NCBI GenBank assembly: GCA_031213475.1
Contig: JARUPZ010000035.1
Span: 1,534,032 to 1,598,031 of the forward strand
Origin: Nereocystis luetkeana
Lineage: Eukaryota; Sar; Phaeophyceae; Laminariales; Laminariaceae
Length of the DNA stretch: 64,000 nt
Direction: 5' to 3'
This document shows positions 34,150 through 47,900 of the stretch, piece after piece. The notes under the pieces are model-generated. The model saw only the letters and a list, made by a program, of their open reading frames with translations, had not been told where the DNA came from and did not search any database. Each line of letters starts with the position of its first letter. Position 1 is the stretch's first letter. The translations under genes and the position numbers were made by a program.

Positions 34150-35430
34150 GTACCAGGTACAATTATCAAAGCGCAGAACGTGTCTCATACACCAGGTACC
34201 CGTGAGGTACCTGGGAACCGCTACGACCTGGTACCTGGTTGTGTTCGAACAGCCACAACAACACCAACAGGAAGCAAGCCAACACCAAAAACAAACAAGA
34301 CCACCAAGAACAATCACGGCAGCCAAAACAGGGCCCGACGACCGTGTACCGGTAGCCGTACAGCAGCAGTAGCAGTAACCCTCGGATAACCAACAACAGA
34401 TCATTCGCTGCTCTGCTGTTCGTTTCGTCAGTTGGCGTGCATGCCAGGCTCTTTCTTGCTCTCGTTACGAGGACTGCTGCTGCCCTTCGGGGCATATACC
34501 ACTTCCGTTCCCCTCGCTGCCTCGGCAAGGAATGCTGCGAGGCATGCCTTATCAGGCTAATAGCGAGTGGGGTAGGTCTTTCTGGCGGGTGTAAGGTCGG
34601 ACTCACCCTCAAGGAGTGATACCTTCTTGCTGCTGTCTGTGGCCGCGAGGCTCAGGCGGCAGTAGAGTTGGGTCGTACGTGGTGCGTCAGGCACGGAGAC
34701 CTTCGATTCGCGCGTCTTTTTTAGGCAGCTGCGGCAGAGCAGCAATGCTCAATCGGGGTGTCCGTGCGCGGAGGGAGACGCCACCACAGGCCACACTACG
34801 GCACAGTCTATTACGCCGGTAGGAGGCTGGATTCGACGACGAGGGAGGAGGGAGACTGAGCGTCGACGTGCGGGGAACAGACGGATTGACCTCCCCCTGC
34901 GCGAGATTTTTTTTTTTTCAGATCAGAACCGAAAGTGCGAGGAGCATTTTGTTTTTCAGGATGACGGAGAAAGGGAATCGACTGGAAGGGAATGACAACG
35001 AGTGAACGCGCAAAGGAGCGGGTGGATTGGGCCAAGGCGATGAGGCGGCTATGAAGAGCGGCAGGAAGACGGTGCATGGAGACCCATGATCTGCGCGCAC
35101 ACTATCATCACGAGAGAAGCAGTCATAGTTTGTTTTTTCCTGGTATTGTTTTTCACGCGGCAGAATAGTATCTACCGGTACTTGTTATTAACGTCGTCAC
35201 TGGTCTTTGTAGTTTAACGAGTTGTATAATCTTCATGGGGAATAACCCACGCAACTATCAGGGACGTGGTATCATAACTGTGCTGCACAATTTTGTGTCA
35301 GACAGTCCCGGAAGAGATGGCGATGGTTGATATTCGTGTGGTAGTAAGGTTCGATTGCTCCTTTTTCACTGCATATCCGCGAGTCTTGACTTTGACAGCA
35401 CTCCAGATAGCAGGCAGGTGTGTTCCTCTT
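34150..35430. other. Intergenic stretch, no gene recognised
   Basis: Clustered TACCAGGTA-type palindromes and CAA-rich sequence (34240-34390); open frames lack family similarity or splice support. Confidence 0.5.
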
Positions 35431-35435
35431 TCGTT

Positions 35436-35745
35436 TTCACGACTACCGTGCGTTTCGTACGGTGCAGGCAGCACTTCAGACAGCATCCGCTGTAGTCAGC
35501 AGCCACGAGTTGGTTAGTGGTGGGAACGGGGGTAGTCTATGTTATAGTTGAGAGGATATACCCGCGGCCATGTTAGTTCAGTTTGCACATTGGTTTTAGC
35601 TCGTGTGCGCTTTCTTCGTCTCGTGCAATTTGAGGCAGCCGAATTTTGGATTTTTTTTTGTTTTTCGGATCTTCCTAGGGCTCCAGCACCTTTGTGTGAC
35701 CACGGACTCCTTCGTCAGAGAGTTAATGTGAGAACAACAACAACA
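35436..35745 (+). repeat. RepA dispersed repeat with (AAC)n end
   Basis: About 310 bp that matches 54930-55258 in opposite orientation along its whole length (ACTACCGTGCGTTTCGTACG; CCGCGGCCATGTTAGTTC). It ends GTTAATGTGAGAACAACAACAAC. A microsatellite at the same end of two copies, and next to the same terminal bases at 44858, suggests a retroposon tail. Confidence 0.85.
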
Positions 35746-36268
35746 AACAACCAACCTGGACCGAAATATAGGCGGCGTTCGCGGAAACCCGAATACAGGT
35801 AAATAGCAGTATATAGATGTGGATTGCGTTACACGTACGCGTTTGACGCGCCGGAAACGCAAAGAGAGTTTTCGGTGAGGATCACATGCATGCTGGCTTT
35901 TTGACATTCAGGGCCGGTCTTGTCGAGGGCCAAATAAACGAAAAAAAAAACGAAATGAAAAAACGAAAAACAGAACTAAAGAGTACGTGAGTTTTATTGG
36001 TCAAATTGTAAAAATTAGAAGTAGAGATCCCGATACCTCCGTTTTCACATTTCGTTTTTTTTAAGTCCTCTCCAGAGGACTTGAAAAAAAAACGAAATGG
36101 GTGCCAAATAAACGAAATATGGGATACCCAGGGTCGAAGAGGAACATAGAAGGAGTTCGACGCGTTGGGATGAAGTTCCGATAAAGTTTTTGCGACCGGT
36201 TGACAAACGCACGATGGCCGAGGTAGTGCTTGTGGCTGCCACGCGGCTTGTCTGCTGACGGCGCGAGC

Positions 36269-36342
36269 AGATATGGGTAGGGAATCACCATGGGGTGCCC
36301 TCGTAAGATATGGGTAGGGAATCACCATGGGGTGCCCTCGTA
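36269..36342 (+). repeat. 37-bp perfect tandem duplication
   Basis: AGATATGGGTAGGGAATCAC through CCCTCGTA occurs twice in a row without a mismatch, inside the foldback transposon, so it is recent. Confidence 0.95.
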
Positions 36343-36670
36343 AGAAACCGGGGGATCAGGAAGTGGCTGTGGCGGTATATTTTTCGACATGAGTCCCACT
36401 CAACTTCAAACGTCTGCCATCGAACAGCGATGGCCGATACACAAGTTCTAGAGCACTCCGTAGGGAGCGGGTTGGACCACGAGAACCGCCTGCTGTGGAG
36501 GGTGCCTTACGTGTTCGAGTTGTGTCTATCCACCGTCGCTGTCGAGCGCTATCGCCGGGAACCACGTGCTGTGGCGGTTGAGTCATTCTGAAAAATTGCA
36601 CCGCGTAAAAATTCGACTCGGCTTCTTATATTTATCTCGTTTTTTTTTTCGTTTTTTTTGCCCTCGTTAA

Positions 36671-36890
36671 ACCTATGCCAATGGAAACGCGAATTTCAAA
36701 AGTTTTTCTTCAAATATATCGCTTTAAAAAAACAGCCGAAAATTTTCTCGTACCGCCGCTGTGGGAAAAAAAAAAAAAAGTGTGATTTATTCTTTTTTTC
36801 CCCCAACGGCTGCAGGCGGCGCAATTTGTGTTTTTCTGGTCGCAAATTGTCAACACGATGAAGCCGATGTTGGCCCAACATCGGTCCCAG
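36671..36890 (+). repeat. Inner arm of foldback transposon, left
   Basis: From ACCTATGCCAATGGAAACGC to GTCGCAAATTGTCAACACG. It is inverted at 37528-37749 and present again at 63778-64000. Confidence 0.85.
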
Positions 36891-37527
36891 ATTTGCTTTT
36901 TTTGGGCTCTTCCATAAGTTAGGAACTTTTTTTTATTTTGGGTGGCTCATAGGAAGCGAGTTCTGATTTTTTTTGGCGGGTATCTTTGAAATTCAAACTT
37001 TTTATTGCAACTTCGCTGCACCATTGGCATAGGTCTAACTTTTGGAAAAGCCCAAAAAAAGCAAATCTGGGGCCGATGTTGGGCCAACATCGGCTTGAGA
37101 AAAACTCAGGCCGATCTTTGGTGCGAAGCGGCGAGATTCCGAGTCCTCGACAGACATCGATCAACAAAACCAACGATTGCGTCATGAATTCTGAACGGAG
37201 GGCGCTCGTTAGGGGCTCCGACCCACTCTAGGGTCACCGTCTTCACACCATGGCCGGTGTCATGTGGCGGGAGCTGACCAGGCGTGTGATAAAAAAACAT
37301 TGGGCCGCTGGTTTGCACAAAACAGAAGACAAAACTTCTCCATCCGTCTCGAATGGCAAAAAATAGACTTTTTTTCAGGTTTGGGAGGATACCGTAGGAC
37401 GCCGCCGGCAAGCTCTCGCCCCCTAGACCATGGATCCACCTGATATACTCGAGGCTGTCATCTATACTCGTTGGGCTTGCCAGATACCGAGTGGGTTGGC
37501 CGCGGGCTGAGTCTATGTCGAGATCGA

Positions 37528-37749
37528 GCGTCGATCGTCGCACGAGCTGGTTTCGATCACCGTGTTGACAATTTGCGACCAGAAAAACACAAATTGCGCC
37601 GCCTGCAGCCGTTGGGGGAAAAAAAAGAAAAAAACAAACTTTTTTCTCTTTTTTTCCCACAGCGGCGGTACGAGAATTTTTTCGGCTGTTTTTTTAAAGC
37701 GATATATTTGAAAAAAAACTTTTGAACTTCGCGTTTCCATTGGCATAGG
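37528..37749 (-). repeat. Inner arm of foldback transposon, right
   Basis: The inverted partner of 36671-36890, with GCGACCAGAAAAACACAAAT and GCGTTTCCATTGGCATAGGT. Confidence 0.85.
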
Positions 37750-37969
37750 TCTTAGGAACTTTTTTTTTTTCCTAGGTGGCCCATAGGAAAGCGTGTTCTG
37801 ATTTTCTTTGGCGGGTATCTTTGAAATTCAAAGTTTTTATTGCAACTTCGCTGTACCATTGGCATAGGTCTTAGGACTCAACCTGCTGTTATTTGCGAAA
37901 AACGAAAGTCTGTTCGTTTTATTTCGTTTTTTTTTTCGTTTATTTGGCCCTCGATAAGACCGGCCCTCA

Positions 37970-40900
37970 GGGGCAGAGGAAAAAAAATGAAATCCCCCCC
38001 CGCGTGTTTGATTGGAAGGTACCTGGTACAGCAGTACTTATTAGGTACGTACTCGTACGTCAAAATACCCAAAACTGTACCATTGAATACCTGGTACTGC
38101 TGCTGTATGTGTGTGTGTGTTTTTCACATTGAGTGAAGAATACCAGGTACACTGAAATATTACCAATAGAAATACGTACCAGGTACCTGGTAGAAACTCG
38201 TATCAGTATGAGCTAGTCGGTGTTGCTTGCCCCGTGACTATGCACATGTATGATACGAGTCTGCGAGTACTTCTTTTGTTTTTTTGTATTACAAGCAGTA
38301 GACATACCGCATCACCGATACCACCTCAACCACCACCATCACGGCCACCGGCAGAGCTCATGCTCCTTTGACTCGCGCGGTGCACTTCCTCGCGGGGAAA
38401 GCACCACCGACACAGACGGCCACGAGGCGAGCTCCGTTTGCCCTTTGCTTGGGGGGACGAGAGCAAGGTCACGCCAGTTTTTGATGTGGTTTTCGAGTGC
38501 CCTCTTTATCATCACAGAAACTAATTACCAGGCAGGCAAGTATTTTTCCAACTAAAAAAGGCACGTTAGCTGTGAGTTCACCCGATCGGTCGATACTCGA
38601 CTTTGCAAAATGCGTGATAACCATGAGCGCGATTTACCACTGGTGAAAAAAAAAACCTGTATATATTCACCGAAAAAACTCTACTTCGAGCGATGTTTCT
38701 GAGTTTCTGATACAGGATACACTTGTCCCGACCGCCACCTTTAGAGCGAGAGTCGGCTTGCCGTGGCAGTGGAGCGCGCGACTCGTACTCGTCGTGGATC
38801 ACAGGGAGCAGAGAGAGCTCTACAGAGCTTGCATTGCGGGGACTCCAGGACACAAAAGCAGACACTTTGTACTACTACTGCTGTCATGTACCAGGTACCT
38901 GATACCTTGTACTCGTATTGTTTTTGGTTTTCGTGCCTGGTACGTACCAAAGGTGGTATGTACCAGAGGTATGGGCGCTTCGTATGTAGAGCTTGAGTTG
39001 TGGGGACTCTACGGCACAAATCACGCGATACATCAAGCGCGCATATGGGGAAAGGGCACGAGTATAACTACTGCTGTGTTGTACGTGCTCTATACACGTG
39101 GATATGGCTATTGCACGAGTACGAGTACATCAGGGGGGGGGTAGCGACTTCGGAGAGTACTGCACAACCGGAGATATTATTGGACAAAAGGCCGGCTTGA
39201 AGGCATATTATCGGTTCCAGGTACATGCATGTACTATTAATACTACTATGGGCGTTGTCCTCATCACTCACCGAGATGCGCTGTGGATCGAGCGTACGCC
39301 AACCGCCTGTGGGACCGGGAGTGGGTTGTACAGTAGTGCGAGACGAGACCAGGCAAGATAGGACGCGAGCAAGCCGCAGGAAGGAGCGGAGGGACGGACG
39401 AACAGAAGACGGAATGATGTGGAGGGGGGGGGTTGGAGATAGTTGGAGACAGACCACAGGACTACGCAAAGCAAGAAAGAAGCACGACGAAAACACGCCG
39501 CAGTTTACCATCTCCCATCTCCCATGTCCTACATATCTGTACATATTGAGTGACGCGCAGTGTACTTTCGACGAAAACCACACAGCAGTAGTAGTAGTAG
39601 TATTATAGTGTTGTAGTTAGTTGTTTTACCGTGTCGTGGGTTGATGGTTGATAAATTTGATGACGCAGGCAACGAACGGGCCAGGCGTATTATATGTCTA
39701 GGCACAAGAGACAAGGCATGCACCATGCAAGCTGCAGCTCGGGTAATTGGTTGCAAACATACCGTGCAGGTTAGCTTTGACCCACGACGGGGTATGACGC
39801 TAACAAAAATGGAAATTACCGTCATCATTCCATAGTGCGTATTATGTACCCACCATGCACCTGGTAACAAATAATACTGCTGTACGTAGAATATTTTTTT
39901 CCACTCTGGCTGGTACAAGTATATACCTTAAAATAGACGCCAAACTTGGGATTTTCTATTATTATTATTACCTGCACACGATCTACGATTCGATTCACAA
40001 AATCAGCGCCTACGTAGTACCAACGTACCACGTACTATATTATTAATACGTATCAGGTATCACGTACGAAGAACTGGAAGAACTGCAGACCGTAGATTCC
40101 TACTGGTCGATATACGTGCGCAAAAAATTTTTAAGGAACATGCCGTTGTGTCGTGTTGTCGTTGCTTGGCTGTTCTGTTGAGAGCAGGAGAGTACTCATC
40201 AGAGAGGGGAACGAAGGCGAGTTTCCACTCTTTTCCTCTTGCAGCCAACCAACAACAAAACAGCTGCTGCCACTCGTGCATAAGCGCGGTAGCAAAACCG
40301 CGTGCAATTTTCGACACGCGGCTCTATCGCATATTCACTCGGGAGCAATACGTACTTCTGCGATTGCTGGATGAAGGATTTGCCTTGAGTGAGGCCACAC
40401 GCCAGAAAAATGATCATGAGTCACTCTGCGGTGGATGTTCCACGCTTTTTTATTATTGCACATGTTCGGTGCTGCAGCACAGGCCATGGGCTCACCTCTC
40501 GCCAGCCATTGCGCAGTTGGCTACGCCGTGGTAGGGAGACATCATCCAATTGGAGGGCAATGGCAACCCCTGTAAACTGAGATATCGTTGCTGAAGCAAA
40601 AGGAGACAGACGCAAACTACGAGCACCACAGCTATTACATACGACCCAGAACACAAAACCCCTCACCCGGCCCATCGCCGGACCCACGAATCCCTGGGTC
40701 GAGTGCAATGCAATGCACCCCCCCACCGCACGCGCGAACGATGCCATCTTCATGATTTCTTCGCACCGATTGAGATGTGGGAGAGCCTAGTGTCGCGCAG
40801 ATCACAGTCGTCCAGTGGGGTAGGCACTGCAGCAGAGTCAATTGAACAAGAGAGAGCGAGAGCAAGGCACAGACAGAAGGCATCAGAGAGCAGGCAGAAA

Positions 40901-40990
40901 GGACATGCAAATAGATGGAAATCCGGGAACTCGGGCGGCGCGGACTTGTAAGTTACGTTTCGCGTTTTCGTTTCGTAAAATGCGGCATAA
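37970..40990. other. Intergenic stretch rich in TACCWGGTA palindromes
   Basis: Palindromes at 38020, 38088, 38141, 38177-38192 (nested) and 38889 make this the densest cluster in the window. No gene recognised; RNA-gene patterns are not evident. Confidence 0.55.
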
Positions 40991-41085
40991 TAAAAATGGT
41001 AAACGAACACGGGTTGCGGCGCACGCAGGTACGCAGGCACCCTTTGCTGCATGCTACACGCAATACAGCCGGGGGCACCGGAAAT

Positions 41086-44000
41086 ATGGGCGGAGGGACA
41101 CAGACAAAGCGTGTGACAAAGAGAAGGGCCAAGACCGCTGGCCCAACGGTAAATCGCGGCGCCTCCAGGGGAGGAGGAGGAGCAGGAGGGGGGGTTCTAA
41201 AATCAAGAGATTCCTCGTCCCTCCACGCCGCTGATGTCGCGGTGAAAAAAATCGATGTGAGGTTTGGGAACGAAGAAGGCGGAGGGACGCATTTTGGCTC
41301 GGAAGAGAGGTTTGCTTGGCAGAAAGCTCAGTACGCGTCGGACGCGATGTACACTATGCCCGCCGTGAAAGCTCCGCCCTTCAGCTTCGGCACGAGCACC
41401 AGGGCAGACTGGAAGAAGATAATGGAAAACACGAAAGACCTTCACAATCCAAACGGTGAGCTGTGTGAACTACTCGTACTGACTGGTGTCAGCTCGGTCA
41501 GCTTTCTTGTTTTTCGTTGGTTTTCGGTATATCTGCGAGTTATCAGCGCGCTGTGAGAATCACGTAAGCTTTTAAAACACGGAACGTCTGAGGGCTGCGA
41601 CATGCTACGTCACCTCTGGCTAGACTACCGTCGGTCGACATTGAGCAGAGCTGCTGGTGGGGTTCAGTTGTGGTCGTTTGACGGATCACAAAACCACAGA
41701 GTACCAGGTACGTATCGCCACAAGATGCCCCGCGTTTTGAAAAGGACCTTTTGACAACGAGGAAGCACCAAAAAACAGAAAAAAGGTAAAGTTGAGTATC
41801 AACTATGCAATCAGTCGAACTCCCAGCTGACGTCTTTCATAATTTTATTAAAAAGAAAGGTTCAGCAATAAACAGAGCACCGATGATGGGTGCGCGGGCG
41901 GAAACACAGCAATAAACAGTGGAGTGATTCTTATCAGACACGGACGGCACAATGGTGAAGAACGTGCCTTTTGCTGCCAACTAAAGAGGCTAAAAGTCAC
42001 GAGGCGGGTGCAAAAAGTACCCCGTCGAAAGGAAAGAGGTTGCGGCCTTTTTTCCCCATTCCCCCAGTCTGTCAGTTGAGAAAACAGAGAGAGAAAGCGG
42101 CCAACGAATTTGATCTCCTCGCCGGTGTATTCGAAAGAAGAAATCATCGCGACAGCCGTCGACGTAAAACGAACTCACTGAAGGTTTTTCAGCGGATCGC
42201 CCTGGATCATCTGAAATAGAAACACCACCAGGTCTCCGGAGGGGACAACAGAGACACACTACAGTGTACCCTACGTTCAAAGCGGGGGTTTTGCACGAAG
42301 AGGTTTGGGTGTGTAAGTAACGTTCGATGTATATTTCTAGGCCGAAGAAAATCAACTGTAAGCTTATTTGCATGATTCTCCTGTTCACTTTTCACGGTCA
42401 AAAGCAGTCTGGAAACATTAATTGGGGGGCATATACTGTGCTTCAGACTTGAAAAGGGCTGCGGGCAGCATGTCCTCTTACGGCGTGTATCCTACGTGCG
42501 AACCGAGTCTTTTTTTGGCATGATACGGTACCATACACAGGCAAGTTAATGCATATCTCTGGAAGAACCCCATGCCTGCCATGCTCGATCTGGTGATGGG
42601 CTTGAGTTGGCGATACAAACTCCCCCGAGACCTACGTAATGTTCTGCACTACGTAGGCTTGCACTACATAGGCTTTCGCTGCAGGTAGAAACCAGTGATG
42701 ACTTTGTGGCGGGTGCGTGGTGTCTTCCTCCCAAGTCCTCCCATCGCATGGGGTTCCTCAATAGAGTTTCCTGCGTTGCCTCCTCAGGTATCTCTTTCGC
42801 GCTTTGATCAAGGGCGTCATGTATTAGCTATTATCGGTTGCCGTGGTTCATCGCAAGCGATGCGAGTCTCCCCATGTAGCCGCATGTTGTGTGTTTTCTC
42901 GCGGTGAAGACAAGTTGCAGGTAGGTACTTTGTCAAAGAGGGGGTTATGCACAACTACAGTATGGCGTGTAGCATAGATTTGTAGGGGGACAAAGTACGG
43001 CTACGAGTAAAGGTGTAGAAAGCACGGGGTATACATGTTCTGGGCATATTTTTTTTCAGTATGGAGTGCTTATGGTTGGCTTCACGATAACATTTTGTTG
43101 ACGCCGGGGAACGGGGGATTATACAGGCTGCCTGAGGCAGCTCCCTGGTGTTTTGCCGGCCTTCCAGGGCAACACAGCAATACCCGGAGATTGCTTTCCA
43201 GCACTCGACACAAGGTAGTACCGCGGGAACCATATACATACGCGTAATGTGTATTTTGGGTACACGACCACCCCCCCCAGCGTACATATCTTTCAAGATT
43301 GTATACACACGATTTAAGTCTCGTATTAGGCATCTTAGTCTCGTTATGACGAGGTGCTGGGCAAGCCTGCAGCAGCCTCTCCTTGAGTAGGTAGCTTCAT
43401 AGGGCTGAGCTTTCGAAAGCACTTGCCGAACTTCGAAGAGACGCAGTAGTATTTTCTGAGTCATCAACATCTTAGTTGATTTTTTTTTTCTCGGTCGGTG
43501 TTTGTTCCCCCTCATCAACGACTGATCAACATCGAACGTAGTGCGGGAGGCAATAAATATATAGATGAAAGGTGTTTCACGCGACGGGTTTGCAGTACGA
43601 GGCCTTCGAGCAAGAAAGAGCCGACTGTAACAAGAAAATGGCGCTCACTTCTTAGGCTACGCTAAGACTATTGTATTGAGATATCGTTTTCAGCGGCGAG
43701 CGCTGCACTAAACCCTACTGACATGTGATAACCTATACCAGGTAGGCACACTTCGATGCGAGTCGACGAGGGAAGAAAAGGCTGAAATCTTCTCGCGATA
43801 AAAATGAAGGCACGTACCGTAGCGGGAAGGGGGGAGAAGAGCCTGCTATGTGACCCCGGATCTGAGTTACGAGTTGGAAGGAGAAAGGATAAGATGTGCG
43901 AAGATAATGAATGGGATGAGAAACAAAAACAAACTACAACCTATACCAGGTATGTTCAAGGCTGTTCAAGGGTGTGGTGTCACAATAAGGTTCTAAATTT

Positions 44001-44911
44001 TGCTCACATGGGGTGCCCCTTGTTGGTGGGCCCATGCTGTGGCTCACCAGGTACTACTGCTGTAGTCCCTTCAAACGAGTAAAATTCTATTCACGTGAAT
44101 ATAGCGACCGTTGGGGTATCAAATTGAATGTAGTGACGGTCCTTATATTTCCGTATCGAGTTGTATGTACCTTGGGGACTCCAACAACAACTGTAGAAAG
44201 TTACTTGTAACCAACAAACAAGGAACACGCACATGTATGTACACTATGAAACCTCCTCCACCACTATTAATATTACGGAGGGCCATACTCGTAGTAAACA
44301 GGGACTATGGTACAGACAAAAACCCATATATTTCCCAATTTTTATTAACAATATTTGGTCCCAATTTACCATGATCCCCCGTAATAGACATCTACGAAAG
44401 TACAGGTGAATGAGAAACCCGACTTTTAGCTACACCATGTCCACCAACTGCGTCACCAGTTTGTTGTTGAGCAATGCGTCACCCAAGCCTCGCCTGCCCG
44501 GCCCATTCAACCTTTTGTATTCTTCTCGGCCGCGCGCGCCTCGCGCGCACATACAATCGGGGCTTATGTTTTGACCACGGACCAGGTTATATGACAACGA
44601 GTTAAGAGGGGTTCTACGATAGAGGTTCACCCAAATTTTTCTGACTCGCTTGAGGAGCTCCATTCCTCACCCGAAAACTGATTTCAGCCAAATTTAAATT
44701 GCGTCCCGAAGGAGAATCCCATGACCCAAGTATACAAGAAAACAATATTTTCGAAACAAGACTGAAATTTCCGACAATTTTGGGTTAAGGAGCCCCGTTG
44801 TTCAGAAAAAAATTTCAGCGGAAATGTGCTACCTCTATCGTAGAACGCGTCCCAATGTGAGAACAACACAACAACAACGACAACAGTAACAACAACAACA
44901 ACAACAACAAT

Positions 44912-44947
<36 letters not shown>

Positions 44948-47900
44948 AACAACAACAACTACAACAACAACAACAACAGTAACATCAACAAGCAGGAGTA
45001 GTTACACCCCCCCCCCCCCCCCCCCTCGATTTGTTTGCCCTTGTCCAATTGGTGTGCGAAGCCGGCCCAGGAAACTACAAAACGGGGAACGAGTTCGAGC
45101 TGCTGTCGGAGTCACCAAGCAGGAGAGGTGAGGGTTTAAGGTGTTGCAGTGAGAAAAATGATATCACCACGATAGAGCACACCGTCAGCACGGCATCCTT
45201 CTCCACTTAGCAATTGCCAGCGGTTATCAGGCACAAAGTTAGTAGAGCAGGACTGAGACTAAAGGGAGTGCTACCCTGGATTGCAACCCTTGGGTATATC
45301 CGAGGTCCGGGCTTAAACTTCAGAGCCTGACGGACCCCAATTTGCGGCTTTTTTGTTCGAGGCACACCGTAACCACTGAGCTGGCAGTCGGCTCTGGCTG
45401 CTAGCTCGGTGAGTGTGGTGTGTCTCTACTCGTAGCAAGGACTTGTTTCGATTGTCCACGGTCGTGACCGTGTATGAGCGGTACGCGTGGGATGGGGTCG
45501 GGCGATCCGAGCGTGCGGCACGATAGATGGAGTGACGATGAGTGACGCCGTACAGAGGGAGGGTCGTCTCGCAAGCGCGCTTTTGCTTGTCGACAAAGCT
45601 TGACCGTTCCTCCGGAAGGAAGAAGTCTTCGTGCTTCTTTCTCAAACGCGCAATAGTTGAGCTCGAGGTCTCAGCTGGGTGCGAATAACAATAGTTAAGA
45701 CCATCGATGCGGGTGTAAAAACTGCATGTCGCCTTCCTGGCATTGGAACTCTCGACGGTGCAAACGTGCACTCGCATCATTGTGAGCAGGATGCGCTATT
45801 AATAATTGTCAACTCGGAGAAGAGCAAACACGTTGTCACAGAAGCACAACATGTCACAGGAATATAACATCATGTCACAATATACAGCCGCCTGGGGCAC
45901 AGTATGGGGCCCTGCCACATTCGTTATACGCACGTGATCGCCTGAATCTAACAGCTTGGAAAAACTATGAAGTGGCTAAGGAAGGAAGCGAGACTGGTAC
46001 AATAGGCTTCCTTCTCCCGGTTGTGCTCTGGTTTTCTTGTTCTTTCTGGAGCTGTTGGTGATCGTCTTTTACGAGTGAACGACGTTGCAATTTCTGCTGC
46101 ACATTGTGACGCACTGCTGTCAGGTGGCCAACAAGCGTGATATTTCGTATCACATTAATAGTGAGGTTCATTCTGTCCCGAAATATAGGCACCATTTACA
46201 TACTGGTACTAATACGCAAAAAACATTTTTTTGGCACGACCGCAAGGGAAAACAGAATAAATCCAGGCCCTTGTTTTTTTCTTTCCTCGTCAATGGCGAC
46301 AGTTATAACATTCGGCACGGCCGCAAGGGAAAGCATGAGCCTCATGACGGCCTCACCAGGAGTTCTATACAACGTGGACGGCGTGTTCCGAAACGGTCCG
46401 GTGAAAGGGAAGATCCTCCCGGGGTTTAACCTGGACACGCGGAAGCCGCTGGCGGAAAACTTGAAGTCCAAGACCACCGCCATATATTCGCCCAAGCTGG
46501 CGACCAAGGTGCCACCTCTGAGACGAAACGGTTCGATCTTGGAGCGGTTTTTGGTTGGTGACTTGCCGGAGTTCGAGTGTTGCTGTTCGCTGTCGAACCA
46601 ACCACATGAACTCTGAGACCCATACATATCTAGTTGATGTGCCGTTACAACGAACGCGTACGGGTGTAGTGGGTACCGGTCTGACCAGAAAGAGAAGGTA
46701 CATTTCGAGATTTTTGTTGCCATCTGAACGTCCCTTTTATTCACGATCAGACTGGTACCGGTCTCTTAGTTTGGATGCCTATCGGACAAAAGCAATGTAC
46801 GTACGAGGTAGCACCTTTTATTTTTGATGATACCAGTAGGGGGGGGGTATTAGGCTATTATTTTCACTGACGGGCTTAGGACCCTTGATTGGGTGACTCT
46901 TTACTTCACGTTGAAACATACTTGACGAAAATGAGGCACGCGAGCTCGAAGCGCGAACCTTTCTACATACCAGGTAGTGGTTTTCCAAGGGGAAAAAAAG
47001 CCTCTTCATAGCGTGATCATACAATACTAATATGATTTGTGTGACCAGACAAGAAATCCATGGCAGAAATCGAAAAGCGTAAAGACCAGTAGTGTAGCCG
47101 CCCGCGCATTGACTGCAAGAGGATCTGAGCTGCTGAAAAACAAGGCCCTAAAAATGATTGACTCCCTTGGTCACCTCTGAGAATTACGCGGTTTTTCTGT
47201 TCGATTTTTGGTTGGTGCCAACGGATTTCGAGTAACACTAGTCGCCTGTCAACGGAGTTCGGCTAGTACTAGTCACCTACGAGTGCCAGCTAGGCTTAAT
47301 GTAAAGGGATCAGGTCGGGACACTTCCTATCCCTTGTCCCATGTACCACAAATACGATCCCAGTACCAATTACCAGGTAATTCCCGGCCTTTCTGCGGTC
47401 ATTCACATCACGACCATTACTCGAACCCTTTACCACGACGCCTACGTTTGGGGAGAACCCATTTGGAATTGTTGGAGTTGAAGAGGCTTTTTCAGTAAGG
47501 GAAAGGCTTGATTGAACCCCTCTGCCGGACGTTCGGCGGGTCTGTATGTTATGCGTAACCTGCGAAAAGTCTGATGGGTTCATAGGTTATGGCCTGAAAG
47601 TTCCCGTGGGTTCTGCGTATTTTTTTTTAAACATGCACCGTGCTCGCTTCTCCGTGAGCCAGTGTGTCACACAGAAATGATTTTGGTGCATATCTAAGTT
47701 AGCCTATACCTGGTGCAGTATAAACCTCTTATTTTCGCTTGCTACAGTAGTCATATTTAGCAGTGCCGAAAAAGCGGCGGCAGATAAAACGGCCATGCGG
47801 AAAGCTTTCAGCCGAATCAACGTGCAGTCGCTTTGAGTAAGACGCGCCCGGCCCCGTCATCATGGCTTCCGCCATTGCTACTATAGCGGGGGGCCATAGT

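Larger units (their letters stand above)
35911..37969. mobile_element. Foldback DNA transposon, ~2.06 kb, non-autonomous
   Basis: The ends are a near-perfect inverted repeat of about 50 bp: AGGGCCGGTCTTGTCGAGGG then CCAAATAAACGAAAA at the left, with its complement at 37925-37969. Inside, a second inverted pair of about 220 bp lies at 36671-36890 and 37528-37749, plus a 90-bp direct repeat (36944-37035 and 37776-37875). I find no transposase. Frames inside it (for example 36310-36591 plus, 37106-37660 minus) are not recognisable. No clear target duplication is seen, so the superfamily is open; hAT-like or Mutator-like would both fit parts of it. Confidence 0.75.

Noticed and set aside
36310..37660. 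Transposase genes inside the foldback transposon
   Set aside because: The frames (93 aa plus, 184 aa minus) show no catalytic motif and partly overlap the inverted arms.
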